A DNA stretch of 64,000 nt from IGN2 sp964639955 (GCA_964639955.1 CAZXGJ010000002.1:85369-149368); one strand, 5' to 3'. Positions 51,786 through 60,650 are shown, counted from the first letter of the stretch. Program-made: numbers and translations. Notes: generated by a model not told the origin, from the sequence alone.

Positions 51786-52992
51786 TTAATCTTTTTATAT
51801 AGTCTTCTTTTAATTTTTTTGTTAAAGAAATTTTGAGCATCAGGGCATCGGCCAAAAATTTGGCAGCCCAGTTTGGATAACTCATTGTAGCATAAGCACC
51901 GTAAACAGGTAACGAGCCCTTAATCCCGCCCCTGATTCCTTCATTTCCGGAATGAATGTTTTGAATTGTTTTCATGTAATCCAGCATTTTGAAAGCTGCA
52001 TTCAGGTAGCGGTGATCACCGGTTTCTTCAAAAAGCCACATCCACACGATTGAAATCTGGATATTACCTGTAACACAAATATAATTTCCATTCATATTTT
52101 TGAAATACCTGCCTCTGTTTTTCCAATTCTCATCCCAGAATGAATAAAGCATTTTACGGTTTTCAAAAATACGCATTAATCTGCCGGCGGTTTTTTCTGC
52201 TGCCTGAAGATATTTTTTTTCTTTAAGGATTCTGTATGAGAGAATCAGACCTTCGCAGGTGTAGGATAAAAAATGTGTGTTAGGAAAACCTTCCGGACGG
52301 GATGAACCATGCTTGAACCAGCCGTTGTATGTCTGCTGTTCAAGTGTCCATTCAAGATTGCTTATTGCAGCGGAGTAATAATCACGGTTCTGACAGATTT
52401 TGTTTAATTCAAGCAAAGCCCAACAGGTTCTGGTATTTATTGTGTGTTTCAAGCCCCGGTGAAGATTCTTATCCCATACGCCATTTTCATCTGTACTATT
52501 TACAAGAAAATCTCCTGCTTTAACGGCAGCATTTAAAAATTTTTCGTTCTTTGTTTCCTGAAATGCTCTGATAAATCCGAGCAGATTCTGACCTGTATTA
52601 AAAACGATTGGTTTTGTTTTACCTTTCTTTTCATCATAAGAACCCTGCATACATCCGCCGTTATCAAGCTGAACATCACAAAGCCAGTCAGTAAGTTTCA
52701 CAGCAAGATCAAAGTATTTTTTTTCTCCCGTGAAATTCCGGTAATCGAACAAAGTTGGGATAATATAGCCGGTCGTTTCAGGAAAGGGATTCAGCCATTT
52801 GCCTTTAAGCAGGCTGTAATGACTACTTACTCCGCCTTTGCCGTTTTTAATTGCATTTTCCAGCCAGCAGATAGTTTCTTTTAAATGAATTTCATCATCA
52901 TCCGTTTTTAAGGGAAAGGGGAGAAAGCTGAAGGTGAATTTTTTCAGTGTATCGTTTGCTACTTCGAATAATATTCTGACGGGATTGATCAT
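51748..52992 (-). CDS. Helical-toroid (six-hairpin) protein, first of two
   Basis: A 414-aa alpha-helical repeat protein with the toroid pattern: GGVSSHYSLLKGKWLNPFPETTGYII near residue 50, LCDVQLDNGGCMQGSYD, CWALLELNKI and GNEGIRGGIKGSLPVYGAYA near the C-terminus. Sequence relatives include delta-8 and AGE-like families in which such barrels are hydrolases or isomerases, but the catalytic acids were not identified. It shares the toroid fold with the protein at 49899-51059. It is the promoter-proximal gene of the six-gene unit; the two-domain oxidoreductase is upstream after 131 nt. Confidence 0.65.
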   Translation of the reverse strand: MINPVRILFEVANDTLKKFTFSFLPFPLKTDDDEIHLKETICWLENAIKNGKGGVSSHYSLLKGKWLNPFPETTGYIIPTLFDYRNFTGEKKYFDLAVKLTDWLCDVQLDNGGCMQGSYDEKKGKTKPIVFNTGQNLLGFIRAFQETKNEKFLNAAVKAGDFLVNSTDENGVWDKNLHRGLKHTINTRTCWALLELNKICQNRDYYSAAISNLEWTLEQQTYNGWFKHGSSRPEGFPNTHFLSYTCEGLILSYRILKEKKYLQAAEKTAGRLMRIFENRKMLYSFWDENWKNRGRYFKNMNGNYICVTGNIQISIVWMWLFEETGDHRYLNAAFKMLDYMKTIQNIHSGNEGIRGGIKGSLPVYGAYATMSYPNWAAKFLADALMLKISLTKKLKEDYIKRLNENYSTAQISES

Positions 52993-53123
52993 TGTTTACT
53001 TAAGAGAATAAAATCAAAAGGGAATAGAACGCAGATGACCACGCCCAACCAGAGGCTGGAAAGCATAAGCGGGCAGGCACAGATTCAACTGATTTGCACT
53101 GATTGAATACAGTAATCTAACCA
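52993..53123. other. Gap with a simple repeat-like stretch before the toroid operon
   Basis: The 131-nt gap between the oxidoreductase and first toroid gene contains loosely repeated words (CACAGATT, CTGATTTG, CTGATTG) around 53081-53107. No gene was seen. It probably carries the promoter of the six-gene unit, but no box could be assigned. Confidence 0.4.
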
Positions 53124-55334
53124 TTATTCGAATTTAATTACCTCACGTTTCCTGATTGATTCTATTACTTTAAATGTTGCCAGAGCCGTCATATATAACT
53201 CTTCAAAAGGAATGGGAGAAAATGCTTGCATGATTGCATTAATGCATGAAAGTAATTCTACAGCGTGACCTTTGTCCTGTTTGCGTAACTTTATTTTGGT
53301 TTCTTTTTCGCCGATGATTTTCATCTCATTAAAATCATTAACAATAAAAACCCTTCCTCCCTGAAAAACTTCCAGATATTCTTTTTCAAGCTTTTTACTG
53401 CCGTTTGAAAAATATGAAATTGATGCAACACTGCCGTTGGCAAATTTTAAGTTTATTATAACCGAGTCATTTAAATTATTTTTTGAATCGAGCGATTCTG
53501 CCTGCACACTTTTAAGCGGGCTCGCAGCGATGAACATGCAGAGATCTATAAAATGACAGACCTCACCGATAATTCTTCCTCCGCCGGTTTCGGGATCGTT
53601 TATCCAGTGTTCAACGGGCAAAGCACCTGCGTTTATCCTGTAATTAACAGCAACTGGTAAAACGGGTGAAAGCTCTTCTTTCAGTTTTTTAATTAAGGAG
53701 CTGAACCTTCGGTTATAACCGACAAGAAGAGTGGGTGGTTGAATGGATGATTGCATGGATGCATGATAAGCCGCATAAATATTTGAGAGTTGTTCTTCAT
53801 GCATCGCCAGCGGTTTTTCTACGAATACATTCTTACCTGATTCCAGAGCTTTTATTACATATTCTGCGTGAGTGTTATGTCTTGTTGCAATGAAAACAGT
53901 ATTTATGTTTGGATCATTAATAATTTCATCGGCATTGCAGGTTGCGTATTTAAAACCAAATTTATCAGCAGTGTATTTTGAAGTTGTGCTTCGTGCGGTT
54001 GCAACACCGATTAATTCGCCTCCGGCGGAACTCAGAATTTTTTTAAGGTTCGGAAGCAGGAAATTTTGAGCGAAAGAACCGGCTCCGATAAAGCCTGCTC
54101 TGACAGCAGTGTCCGCATAACCGGATGAATTTATCGATGCATTATCTGCCTTTATACTTTTAACATCTGACTTTTGACTTTTGACTTCTTCACCGATATC
54201 GTACTTCAAAACTATGCCTGTGTACGGTTCTGTTTTATTCAGAATCAAGTCATAAGCTTTTGGAGCGTTTTCAAAACTAAAAGTATGAGTGATTAACGGC
54301 CCAATGTTTAATTTTTTTTGTTCAAGCAGATCCACAAACGCCTGCATATTCCTGTTCTCAGTCCAGCGAACGTAACCGATAGGGTAATCGAGCCCCTTTT
54401 CTTCGTAATCGAAATCATATCTTCCGGGTCCATAAGAAGAAGACATTTTAAGTTCGAGTTCTTTTTTATAATAATTTTCTCTTGAAAATCCGGTAGGTAC
54501 AGAACCGACAATAATTACCTTTCCTTTTTTGCGGCAAACCTGCCCGGCAAATTCAACCGGATCTAATGAAGAAGTTCCGGCTGTTATTATAACTGCATCA
54601 GTTCCATATCCGTTGGTAAGTTCGGAAATAATGTTTTCCAGTTTCTCAGTCCCTCTAAGATAAGATTTACCAATACCAATCTGGCTGTCCGGCAGGCAAA
54701 TTTTATTTGCCAGATCAACCTGGTTTTTATCAATATCAATTCCTATCGGAAAAATTCCACCTGCATTAAGAAGCTGCATAGTAAGCTGACCTATAAGTCC
54801 GAGACCTATAACCACACAATTTTCACCAAGCTTAAGATCTGCCTGACGAATTCCCTGCAGGGCAATTGCACCAACTGTGGCAAATGCCGCATGTTTCAAA
54901 TCAACTTCAGCCGGAATTTTAACACAAAGATTTACAGGAACAGAAACAATTTCAGAATGATTAGCTGTTGCACCGCCGCAGGCAACGAACCCACCTACGT
55001 TAAAGCTTCGGTGGGCAGGTCCCACATCAATGATTTTGCCAGCACAGGAATATCCGAGTGGGGAAGGGGCGTTGAGCTTATTCATAACCATATCATAAGT
55101 ATCTTTTAACCCGTATGTTTTAACTGAATCAATTACCTGCTTTACTTCTTTCTGGCGGGAACTGGCTTTTTCGATGTAACCTGCACGCGCATCTTTTACG
55201 GTTCTGCCTTCCGTTCCGGCGCTTATCACAGAGTAATAATTCTGCACAAGCACATATCCTTCTTTTACAGCAGGAACGGGTACTTCCGGCAATTCCATTT
55301 TACCGTCTTTAAGATTTTGAACTAACTGACGCAT
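53124..55334 (-). CDS. Fused zinc-type alcohol dehydrogenase and Gfo/Idh/MocA oxidoreductase
   Basis: A 736-aa two-domain protein. Residues 1-380 are an MDR dehydrogenase (VLVQNYYSVISAGTEGRTV, PSPLGYSCAGKIIDVG, then a Rossmann core CVVIGLGLIGQLTMQLL). Residues from about 410 are a Gfo/Idh/MocA dehydrogenase (GFIGAGSFAQNFLLPNL, GKNVFVEKPLAM, WINDPETGGGRIIGE). The linker residues 384-395 are encoded by a 7-bp tandem repeat. Such fusions are known in polysaccharide loci of Bacteroidota and may act on the same sugar in two redox steps. It is probably transcribed with the locus. No substrate can be named. Confidence 0.88.
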   Translation of the reverse strand: MRQLVQNLKDGKMELPEVPVPAVKEGYVLVQNYYSVISAGTEGRTVKDARAGYIEKASSRQKEVKQVIDSVKTYGLKDTYDMVMNKLNAPSPLGYSCAGKIIDVGPAHRSFNVGGFVACGGATANHSEIVSVPVNLCVKIPAEVDLKHAAFATVGAIALQGIRQADLKLGENCVVIGLGLIGQLTMQLLNAGGIFPIGIDIDKNQVDLANKICLPDSQIGIGKSYLRGTEKLENIISELTNGYGTDAVIITAGTSSLDPVEFAGQVCRKKGKVIIVGSVPTGFSRENYYKKELELKMSSSYGPGRYDFDYEEKGLDYPIGYVRWTENRNMQAFVDLLEQKKLNIGPLITHTFSFENAPKAYDLILNKTEPYTGIVLKYDIGEEVKSQKSDVKSIKADNASINSSGYADTAVRAGFIGAGSFAQNFLLPNLKKILSSAGGELIGVATARSTTSKYTADKFGFKYATCNADEIINDPNINTVFIATRHNTHAEYVIKALESGKNVFVEKPLAMHEEQLSNIYAAYHASMQSSIQPPTLLVGYNRRFSSLIKKLKEELSPVLPVAVNYRINAGALPVEHWINDPETGGGRIIGEVCHFIDLCMFIAASPLKSVQAESLDSKNNLNDSVIINLKFANGSVASISYFSNGSKKLEKEYLEVFQGGRVFIVNDFNEMKIIGEKETKIKLRKQDKGHAVELLSCINAIMQAFSPIPFEELYMTALATFKVIESIRKREVIKFE
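54151..54185. repeat. 7-bp tandem repeat inside the two-domain oxidoreductase gene
   Basis: Units TTTATAC, TTTTAAC, ATCTGAC, TTTTGAC, TTTTGAC. Translated on the minus strand it encodes the interdomain linker. Confidence 0.75.
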
Positions 55335-55340
55335 GTTAAA

Positions 55341-55368
55341 AGGTTCAGGGTTTAGGGTTCAAGGTACA
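55341..55368. repeat. 7-bp tandem repeat upstream of the four-helix-bundle gene
   Basis: Units AGGTTCA, GGGTTTA, GGGTTCA, AGGTACA in the gap beside the oxidoreductase start. Confidence 0.75.
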
Positions 55369-55380
55369 GGGATTTATATT

Positions 55381-55743
55381 TTAATTAAAACTTTTTGAAC
55401 GAACTTCTATTAATTTACTTAACATTGCCGAAATAGCCCTGCATTTTTCAATTAATTCTGAAAATAAATCTTTGTCTAAATAACCTATTTCAAATGCAAT
55501 AGTCAATTGAGTGTATAACTCTGCGGCAGATCCTTTTGATATATAAAAAAATTGTATTGACTGTTTGTTGGTTCTTAACTCATCTCCTTCTGCAATATTG
55601 CTTGGAATACTAACTGCCGATCTTCTGATCTGATCCCTCAAACCAAAATCCTTACTTAATTTTCCTTCAGCAGTCAGTTTGTAGATTAGTACGGCAAGTT
55701 CTTTTGCATTCTTCCATACATTGAGTTCTTCAAATTTTCCCAT
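55381..55743 (-). CDS. Four-helix-bundle protein (S23/IVP family)
   Basis: A 120-aa helical protein. FEELNVWKNAKELAVLIYKLT at the start, RRSAVSIPSNIAEGDELRTN in the middle and the terminal LSKLIEVRSKS are diagnostic of the family found in 23S rRNA intervening sequences and as stand-alone genes in Bacteroidota. Such proteins form pentamers and may be associated with retroelement (avd-like) or rRNA insertions. No rRNA gene is nearby, so it is a stand-alone copy. A 7-bp repeat array lies just upstream of its start on the other side. Confidence 0.85.
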   Translation of the reverse strand: MGKFEELNVWKNAKELAVLIYKLTAEGKLSKDFGLRDQIRRSAVSIPSNIAEGDELRTNKQSIQFFYISKGSAAELYTQLTIAFEIGYLDKDLFSELIEKCRAISAMLSKLIEVRSKSFN

Positions 55744-55805
55744 TTTTATATCCTTTCGCTTATTTAATGATTAATGATTGTTTTAACGAAACTAATATAT
55801 CATAA

Positions 55806-57182
55806 TTAGCGATTCCAGGCGATAACTTTACCATTTACCGTAAACCGTGTACCCAAAACCATTACTGTGGTAAGAAAATACACAAAAGGGAGATATATAG
55901 TCGGGGTGTGGGTGACTGAAAATAGCAGCAGCGAGCCGATAACCGAGAGAAGAAGAAACTTGTTTTCAGGAAGAAGTGATTTGAAGCCTTTAAATAATGT
56001 TCCAATAAAAACCAGATACAGAAGCAGACCAGCCAATCCTGTTGAAAAAAGTATCCTTATGTAATCGCTGTGAGCACCTGCAGAAAAATATTTAAGAGAT
56101 ACTGTCTGAGATAATCCGGCTCCGAACAGCCAGCTGTAAAACGGCAATTCATTTAACTGCTTTAATCCTTCCAGCCAGATCCATACCCTTCCGTTTGCAC
56201 CGTGAATAATTTCAACATTTCCTTTAATTATTTCCGCATCGACAACGAAAAGAGAAGCGGGCTTTTCGATTTCAGGAAGATAAACGAGAAGCAGAATAAG
56301 AATAAGAATAAGAGAAAGAGTAAGAAAGTGGAGCTTGTTTTTTTTGTAAACGAATATGAGAATAACAGTAAAAAGAAATGCAAAAACAAAATAAGCAACT
56401 GCCTGGTTCAGATAGAAAAGACTAATGGCTGAAAGGCAAATGACGAAAGTGAGAAGTAAGAAGTATGGAGTAAGGAGAAGGTAGTTTGCAGAGAATCTTT
56501 TCTTCCCTGGCTGGTGATAACCAATATTGCTTTTGGAATTATTCTTTAAATAGAAATACGCTGAAGTGATTAGTCCGATAAGCCAGTAGATTGTATAATT
56601 AATTCCATCAGCATAAAGCCCGCGGTAACGGTCGAATTCACGACCGCCGGGAGTGTACGGGTTTACCGGACCAAAGATTATTTCGTAGGTGATCATAAGG
56701 AAAGGGAAGAGAGTTGAAATCAGAAAAACTTTCATCAGCAAATCGAAATTGATTTTGGGTATAAGTGTATAAAGGTACAGAAAGAACAGAGGATAAGAAA
56801 TTATTCTTAACCCTATGCTGATCGATTGCATGAAGGCATTATTGTATGAATGCATGTTCAGTAAAACAAGTGCGGCTGCGTTTATAAGAAGAAGAACAGA
56901 GAATGCAAGAAATATTTTGGAAAATCGAATAACGAATGACGAATAACGATTGTTGAACAAAATTCCTTTATCCTTGCGTCTGATATCTTTGAGCTTCATC
57001 AGAAAATAAAAAGTAATAAGCAGCACCGGCAAAACCCCTGCCCAATTGAGGGGAGAGAGAAGAGGATTTGATTCTTTTACCCACCAGAAACAGTCGATAA
57101 AAGGGCGGAGGAGAATGAGTGCGAGGAATGGGTACAGGGCCAGAGGTTCATGGTTCAGGGTTTTAATATTATTGAAGTGCAT
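55806..57182 (-). CDS. O-antigen ligase/polymerase-like membrane protein
   Basis: A 458-aa protein of about 11 membrane helices. A large periplasmic loop holds ARVWIWLEGLKQLNELPFYSWLFGAG near residue 335, followed by AHSDYIRILFSTGLAGLLL, the Wzy/WaaL-type HxD(Y) pattern of O-antigen ligases. It probably polymerises or transfers polysaccharide repeat units at the inner membrane. Three segments of the coding sequence (residues about 6-17, 77-86 and 233-246) are encoded by 7-bp repeats, and one hexamer repeat encodes Leu/Ile runs near 290. This is the first of two such proteins in the window. Confidence 0.8.
   Translation of the reverse strand: MHFNNIKTLNHEPLALYPFLALILLRPFIDCFWWVKESNPLLSPLNWAGVLPVLLITFYFLMKLKDIRRKDKGILFNNRYSSFVIRFSKIFLAFSVLLLINAAALVLLNMHSYNNAFMQSISIGLRIISYPLFFLYLYTLIPKINFDLLMKVFLISTLFPFLMITYEIIFGPVNPYTPGGREFDRYRGLYADGINYTIYWLIGLITSAYFYLKNNSKSNIGYHQPGKKRFSANYLLLTPYFLLLTFVICLSAISLFYLNQAVAYFVFAFLFTVILIFVYKKNKLHFLTLSLILILILLLVYLPEIEKPASLFVVDAEIIKGNVEIIHGANGRVWIWLEGLKQLNELPFYSWLFGAGLSQTVSLKYFSAGAHSDYIRILFSTGLAGLLLYLVFIGTLFKGFKSLLPENKFLLLSVIGSLLLFSVTHTPTIYLPFVYFLTTVMVLGTRFTVNGKVIAWNR
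56446..56480. repeat. 7-bp tandem repeat inside an O-antigen ligase-like gene
   Basis: Units AAAGTGA, GAAGTAA, GAAGTAT, GGAGTAA, GGAGAAG; translated as a Leu/Tyr/Thr-rich heptad-like stretch (LLLTPYFLLLT). Confidence 0.75.
56926..56952. repeat. 7-bp tandem repeat inside the O-antigen ligase-like gene
   Basis: Units CGAATAA, CGAATGA, CGAATAA, then CGATTG; it encodes NNRYSSFVIRF. Confidence 0.75.
57130..57164. repeat. 7-bp tandem repeat at the 5' end of the O-antigen ligase-like gene
   Basis: Units GGGTACA, GGGCCAG, AGGTTCA, TGGTTCA, GGGTTTT, translated as residues near the N-terminus. Confidence 0.7.
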
Positions 57183-57430
57183 TAAATTTATCTCAAATAC
57201 TTGTCTAAATATAGAAAAAGATCAATGCATGTCGTAATTCTGAATTGAAGAGCTAAAGACGAAAGGTAAAAGGATTAAGAGTACTCACTAAACATTAATT
57301 ACATGATATATAGACAGGGTTGCAAATGGTTTTGGTGTTCATAAATTGTTCAGATATTGAATTCCCGCGTAGTTAGAAGAAAAACACAGGTTGGGAAACC
57401 CCGTGTTACGGGGAGACAAAGCAAAGGGCG
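57183..57430. other. Intergenic region with a repeat hairpin
   Basis: It contains 7-bp repeat-like units at 57247-57281 and a hairpin CCCCGT-GTT-ACGGGG at 57399-57413 immediately after GGTTGGGA. No gene was seen. Confidence 0.5.
57247..57281. repeat. 7-bp tandem repeat in the gap before asnB's 3' neighbour
   Basis: Units GAAGAGC, TAAAGAC, GAAAGGT, AAAAGGA, TTAAGAG; more degenerate than the others. Confidence 0.5.
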
Positions 57431-59323
57431 TTAAGATTTAATAAACATTTTATACCAATGCTGGAAACTTATAAGAGCATATATTATGGAAGAGTTATCT
57501 TCCGAGCCGTTTATATGATTGCGTATGATTCGGTTGATATTGTTTATTGAGAAATATCCCGTATATGAAAAGAATTCTTCATCCAGAAGCTCTTTGATTT
57601 TTTTCTCGGAGCTGAATATGCTGCGCATCGGCATTCCGAAACCGGCTTTCCTGCGTTTTAAAATGTAAGCAGGGAGCTTATTTCTGTAAGAATCTTTTAA
57701 TATAGTTTTAATTTTTCCAAGGCGTGATAATCTGTAATGGAGTGGCAGGCTGCAGGCGAATTCAACTAACCTGTAATCCAGAAAAGGGACTCTTCCCTCA
57801 GCCGAGTTTGCCATGCACATTCTGTCAAGGTAATGAAGATTTTTAACAAGGAAATTATTCAGCTCGAACCGTGTTATTGCTTTGAAAATTTCTTCACGAG
57901 AAGAAGAGGAACTTTTAATATTGCTGAAGTAATTATCAAAATGTTTTACCGCAGATCCGTCAGATGAATTTAATACACTTATCGAATTATAATAATCGCC
58001 TACGATGTTGAACAGCCCCAACCTCAGGTTTCCTTTTGAATAATAATGACCGAATTTTTTAAGATAACGCTTGTATGCTTTGAAATGACCTCTGCCCGGG
58101 CTCAGATTTTTCAATTTACTTACCAGAGGATTGGAAATAAATCCGGGAATTATATCAAAGTATGATGAAAGCAATGTTAACTGATGACCCGCATAACCGT
58201 AAAAGAGTTCGTCGCCACCCATGCCTGAAAGGAGAACTGTCGAAGTTTTTTTGGCCTCACGGGTAATAAGATAAGAGGGAATCTGAGAGCCGTCTGCAAT
58301 AAGATCATCTGAATAAAAATTAATCAGGTTAATAAATTCACTGCTCATTTCTGCCGAACCGATGTCTATCGGTTGTATATTTAGAGATAAGTCTGCTGCA
58401 AGCCGGGCTGCATAGTAAAAGTCGGATATCGTTCCTTCTTTTTTTATATCGCCTGAAGATTTTCTCGCCGTATAATATTTGATTTGTGGATAATCTTTCA
58501 AAGTAAATGCAATTACAGATGAATCCAGACCTCCGGAGAAAAACGTACCTACAGGCACATCAGCCATAAGCTGGGAGAGAATGATTTCTTTGAGCAGATC
58601 TCCCAGGTGATTTTTAGCATCATTGTATGAAAGCTTTTTATATTCTTCCTTTTCAGTGAGTTCCCAGAATTTATTTATACTAAATGAGCCGCCGGTTATG
58701 TTGCATTCGAGTATTGAAGCGGGGGGCAGGCGTTTTATACCGGCAAATAGTGTTTCATCACCGGGAACGTATTTAAATACAAAATATTTTTCTAAACAAT
58801 CTTTATTTAATGCCGGAGCAATACCGCACTTCAGCATAGGTTTTATTTCCGAGCCGAATACAAAATTATTATCGCGGCTAGAGTAATAAAGCGGCTTAAC
58901 ACCGAGCCGGTCGCGTATAAGGAACAGCTTATTAAGATTTTTATCGAGAATTGCAATTGCGAAATCGCCGTTGAGCAGTTTTATTGACTCAATGCCGGAT
59001 TTCTCGTAAAGCTTTAAAATTACCTCTGTGTCAGTCTTTGAACTGAATGGAACGCCGGGGAGATATTTTTCTTTCAGCTCTTTGTAGTTATAAATCTCAC
59101 CGTTGAAGATCAGCACAATGTTTTTGTCGTTAGAATACATCGGCTGGTTACCGGCTGGGGAGAGGTCTATTATTTTTAGTCTTGTATGACCGAGGAAGAT
59201 ATTTTTGCTGAACAGAAAATCTGAATAAAAGCCACGGCTGTCAGGACCGCGGTGGTTCAGTGAATCCAGAATTATATCTGTGTCGTACTTATTAGATGAA
59301 ATATATCCTGCTATTCCGCACAT
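57431..59323 (-). CDS. asnB: Asparagine synthetase (glutamine-hydrolysing)
   Basis: A 630-aa class B asparagine synthetase. MCGIAGYISSN gives the N-terminal nucleophile Cys2 of the glutaminase domain, and VPVGTFFSGGLDSSVIAF near residue 260 is the PP-loop of the ATP-binding synthetase domain. Length is normal. Such AsnB paralogues in polysaccharide loci may amidate a sugar acid rather than make asparagine, so the role here is open. Its 5' gap carries a 7-bp repeat array at 59331-59365. Confidence 0.93.
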   Translation of the reverse strand: MCGIAGYISSNKYDTDIILDSLNHRGPDSRGFYSDFLFSKNIFLGHTRLKIIDLSPAGNQPMYSNDKNIVLIFNGEIYNYKELKEKYLPGVPFSSKTDTEVILKLYEKSGIESIKLLNGDFAIAILDKNLNKLFLIRDRLGVKPLYYSSRDNNFVFGSEIKPMLKCGIAPALNKDCLEKYFVFKYVPGDETLFAGIKRLPPASILECNITGGSFSINKFWELTEKEEYKKLSYNDAKNHLGDLLKEIILSQLMADVPVGTFFSGGLDSSVIAFTLKDYPQIKYYTARKSSGDIKKEGTISDFYYAARLAADLSLNIQPIDIGSAEMSSEFINLINFYSDDLIADGSQIPSYLITREAKKTSTVLLSGMGGDELFYGYAGHQLTLLSSYFDIIPGFISNPLVSKLKNLSPGRGHFKAYKRYLKKFGHYYSKGNLRLGLFNIVGDYYNSISVLNSSDGSAVKHFDNYFSNIKSSSSSREEIFKAITRFELNNFLVKNLHYLDRMCMANSAEGRVPFLDYRLVEFACSLPLHYRLSRLGKIKTILKDSYRNKLPAYILKRRKAGFGMPMRSIFSSEKKIKELLDEEFFSYTGYFSINNINRIIRNHINGSEDNSSIIYALISFQHWYKMFIKS

Positions 59324-59330
59324 AGGTTTA

Positions 59331-59365
59331 GTAATTAGTAATCAGTAAATAGTAATAAGTATATA
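59331..59365. repeat. 7-bp tandem repeat upstream of asnB
   Basis: Units GTAATTA, GTAATCA, GTAAATA, GTAATAA, GTATATA, followed by further A-rich, less regular units. Confidence 0.75.
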
Positions 59366-59465
59366 ATAAAAGTAAAGTAAAAGGTATAAAACAAGTAAAA
59401 AATAAAAGTTAAAAAGGCTAATTGCTAAAGACGAATGGGCAAAAAATAAAAGATTGATGTTCATC

Positions 59466-60575
59466 CTAAGCCACTGGTCTTTCGCCAAGAACTGTATTAA
59501 ACACATTTTTCAAACGTTCTACCATTTTCTCTTCGGTAAAGTTTTCTTCGTAAAGCCGGCGGCTTTCTTTTCCCATTCTCTCCCGCAGCTCTTTATTTTC
59601 TATTAATAACTTAAGCTTGTCTGCAATCTGTTTTGGATTCTGTTTTTCTACTATGAATCCGTTTATACCTTCCTTGACCGATTGCGAAATGGCTGCATGG
59701 TCGCACGTAATAACCGGTAAACCTGCTGCCATAGCTTCAATGATTACCCAAGGATGTCCTTCATTCGGGTAATAGGTTGGGAAAACGAAAATGTCCGTGG
59801 AGGATAATAACTCAAACTTCTTCTCCCCGGTAATCTGCCCGGTTATGATTACTTTTAACCCGGTATGAGCTTTAACGAATTCATCGAATAATTCTTTTGA
59901 TTTATCATCCCGCCAGTTGCCTGCGAAAACCACCTCAAGTTTATCATAGTAGTCATTAAGAAATTCTGTTGAATACAGCAGGTCGAGAAATCCTTTTGAT
60001 TTGATAAGATTCGCCAGGTAGAGAATCTTTACCTGTTCATTTTCTTTTTTTGTATAATTGAAAGAATAGCTGCCGCCGTTAGGGACGACAAAAATTTTAC
60101 TGTCGGGAATTAACCAGTTGAATATTTTCCTAAGGTTTTCGCCCAATACAATCTGCGCATCTATGAGCGGATGGATTTTCCTCACATACCATTTGGTAAT
60201 AAGTGAACTTCTGTCGTACCAGTTTTTGAAGTTTCCCCCGCGGAGATGACAGATTATTTTTTTTCTGAACAGCTTTGAGATTAATACAAATCCTGAATCC
60301 CTGAAGTAAGAAATTGTTGTCTGTCCTATCGGAGAGTATACCAGGTCAGGATTGTGCTTAATGAGGTAATAAAAAAGCTGGAAGTAGTGCTTAATTGCTA
60401 AAAAAATATTTGTCCGGTCAATTATACCGAGCGTGGTTAAATCCCGGTGGTCCGAAGTATCGAGATGAATTAATTCAAAATCATTTTTCAGTGTTGAATT
60501 CAGTATAATGCTGTTAGCTACCGTAGGACCGATGTAGGGCGGGGGAAGCTTGGCTAAAAAAAGTATTTTTGTCAT
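59466..60575 (-). CDS. Glycosyltransferase family 4 protein
   Basis: A 369-aa GT-B transferase. It begins TKILFLAKLPPPYIGPTVAN, has an NTP-binding region VLGENLRKIFNWLIPDSKIFVVPNG-like PNGGSYSF, and the C-terminal EGHPWVIIEAMAAGLPVITCD with the conserved E-x7-E. A shorter, inactive copy of its N-terminus lies at 61720-61878. It follows asnB (142 nt) and precedes the HEPN gene. It probably adds one sugar of the repeat unit. Confidence 0.92.
   Translation of the reverse strand: MTKILFLAKLPPPYIGPTVANSIILNSTLKNDFELIHLDTSDHRDLTTLGIIDRTNIFLAIKHYFQLFYYLIKHNPDLVYSPIGQTTISYFRDSGFVLISKLFRKKIICHLRGGNFKNWYDRSSLITKWYVRKIHPLIDAQIVLGENLRKIFNWLIPDSKIFVVPNGGSYSFNYTKKENEQVKILYLANLIKSKGFLDLLYSTEFLNDYYDKLEVVFAGNWRDDKSKELFDEFVKAHTGLKVIITGQITGEKKFELLSSTDIFVFPTYYPNEGHPWVIIEAMAAGLPVITCDHAAISQSVKEGINGFIVEKQNPKQIADKLKLLIENKELRERMGKESRRLYEENFTEEKMVERLKNVFNTVLGERPVA
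60454..60575. repeat. Direct-repeat copy shared with the truncated glycosyltransferase
   Basis: The 5' end of the intact glycosyltransferase gene, matching 61751-61878 in the same orientation. The two copies flank the MNT-HEPN pair and the REP-like cluster. Confidence 0.8.
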
Positions 60576-60650
60576 TACGAATTTATCTCAAATATTACGG
60601 GAATTATCTGAAGTGACTCAGTAAAACGAATTTCGATCATTAACCGGCAG

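Noticed and set aside
52993..53123. Insertion-sequence remnant
   Set aside because: Only loose simple repeats were seen, with no terminal inverted repeats or transposase frame.
53124..55334. Two separate oxidoreductase genes
   Set aside because: The frame is continuous with no stop or start at the linker; it is a fusion.
55381..55743. Possible 23S rRNA intervening sequence near the four-helix-bundle gene
   Set aside because: No rRNA sequence lies on either side; the gene is stand-alone.
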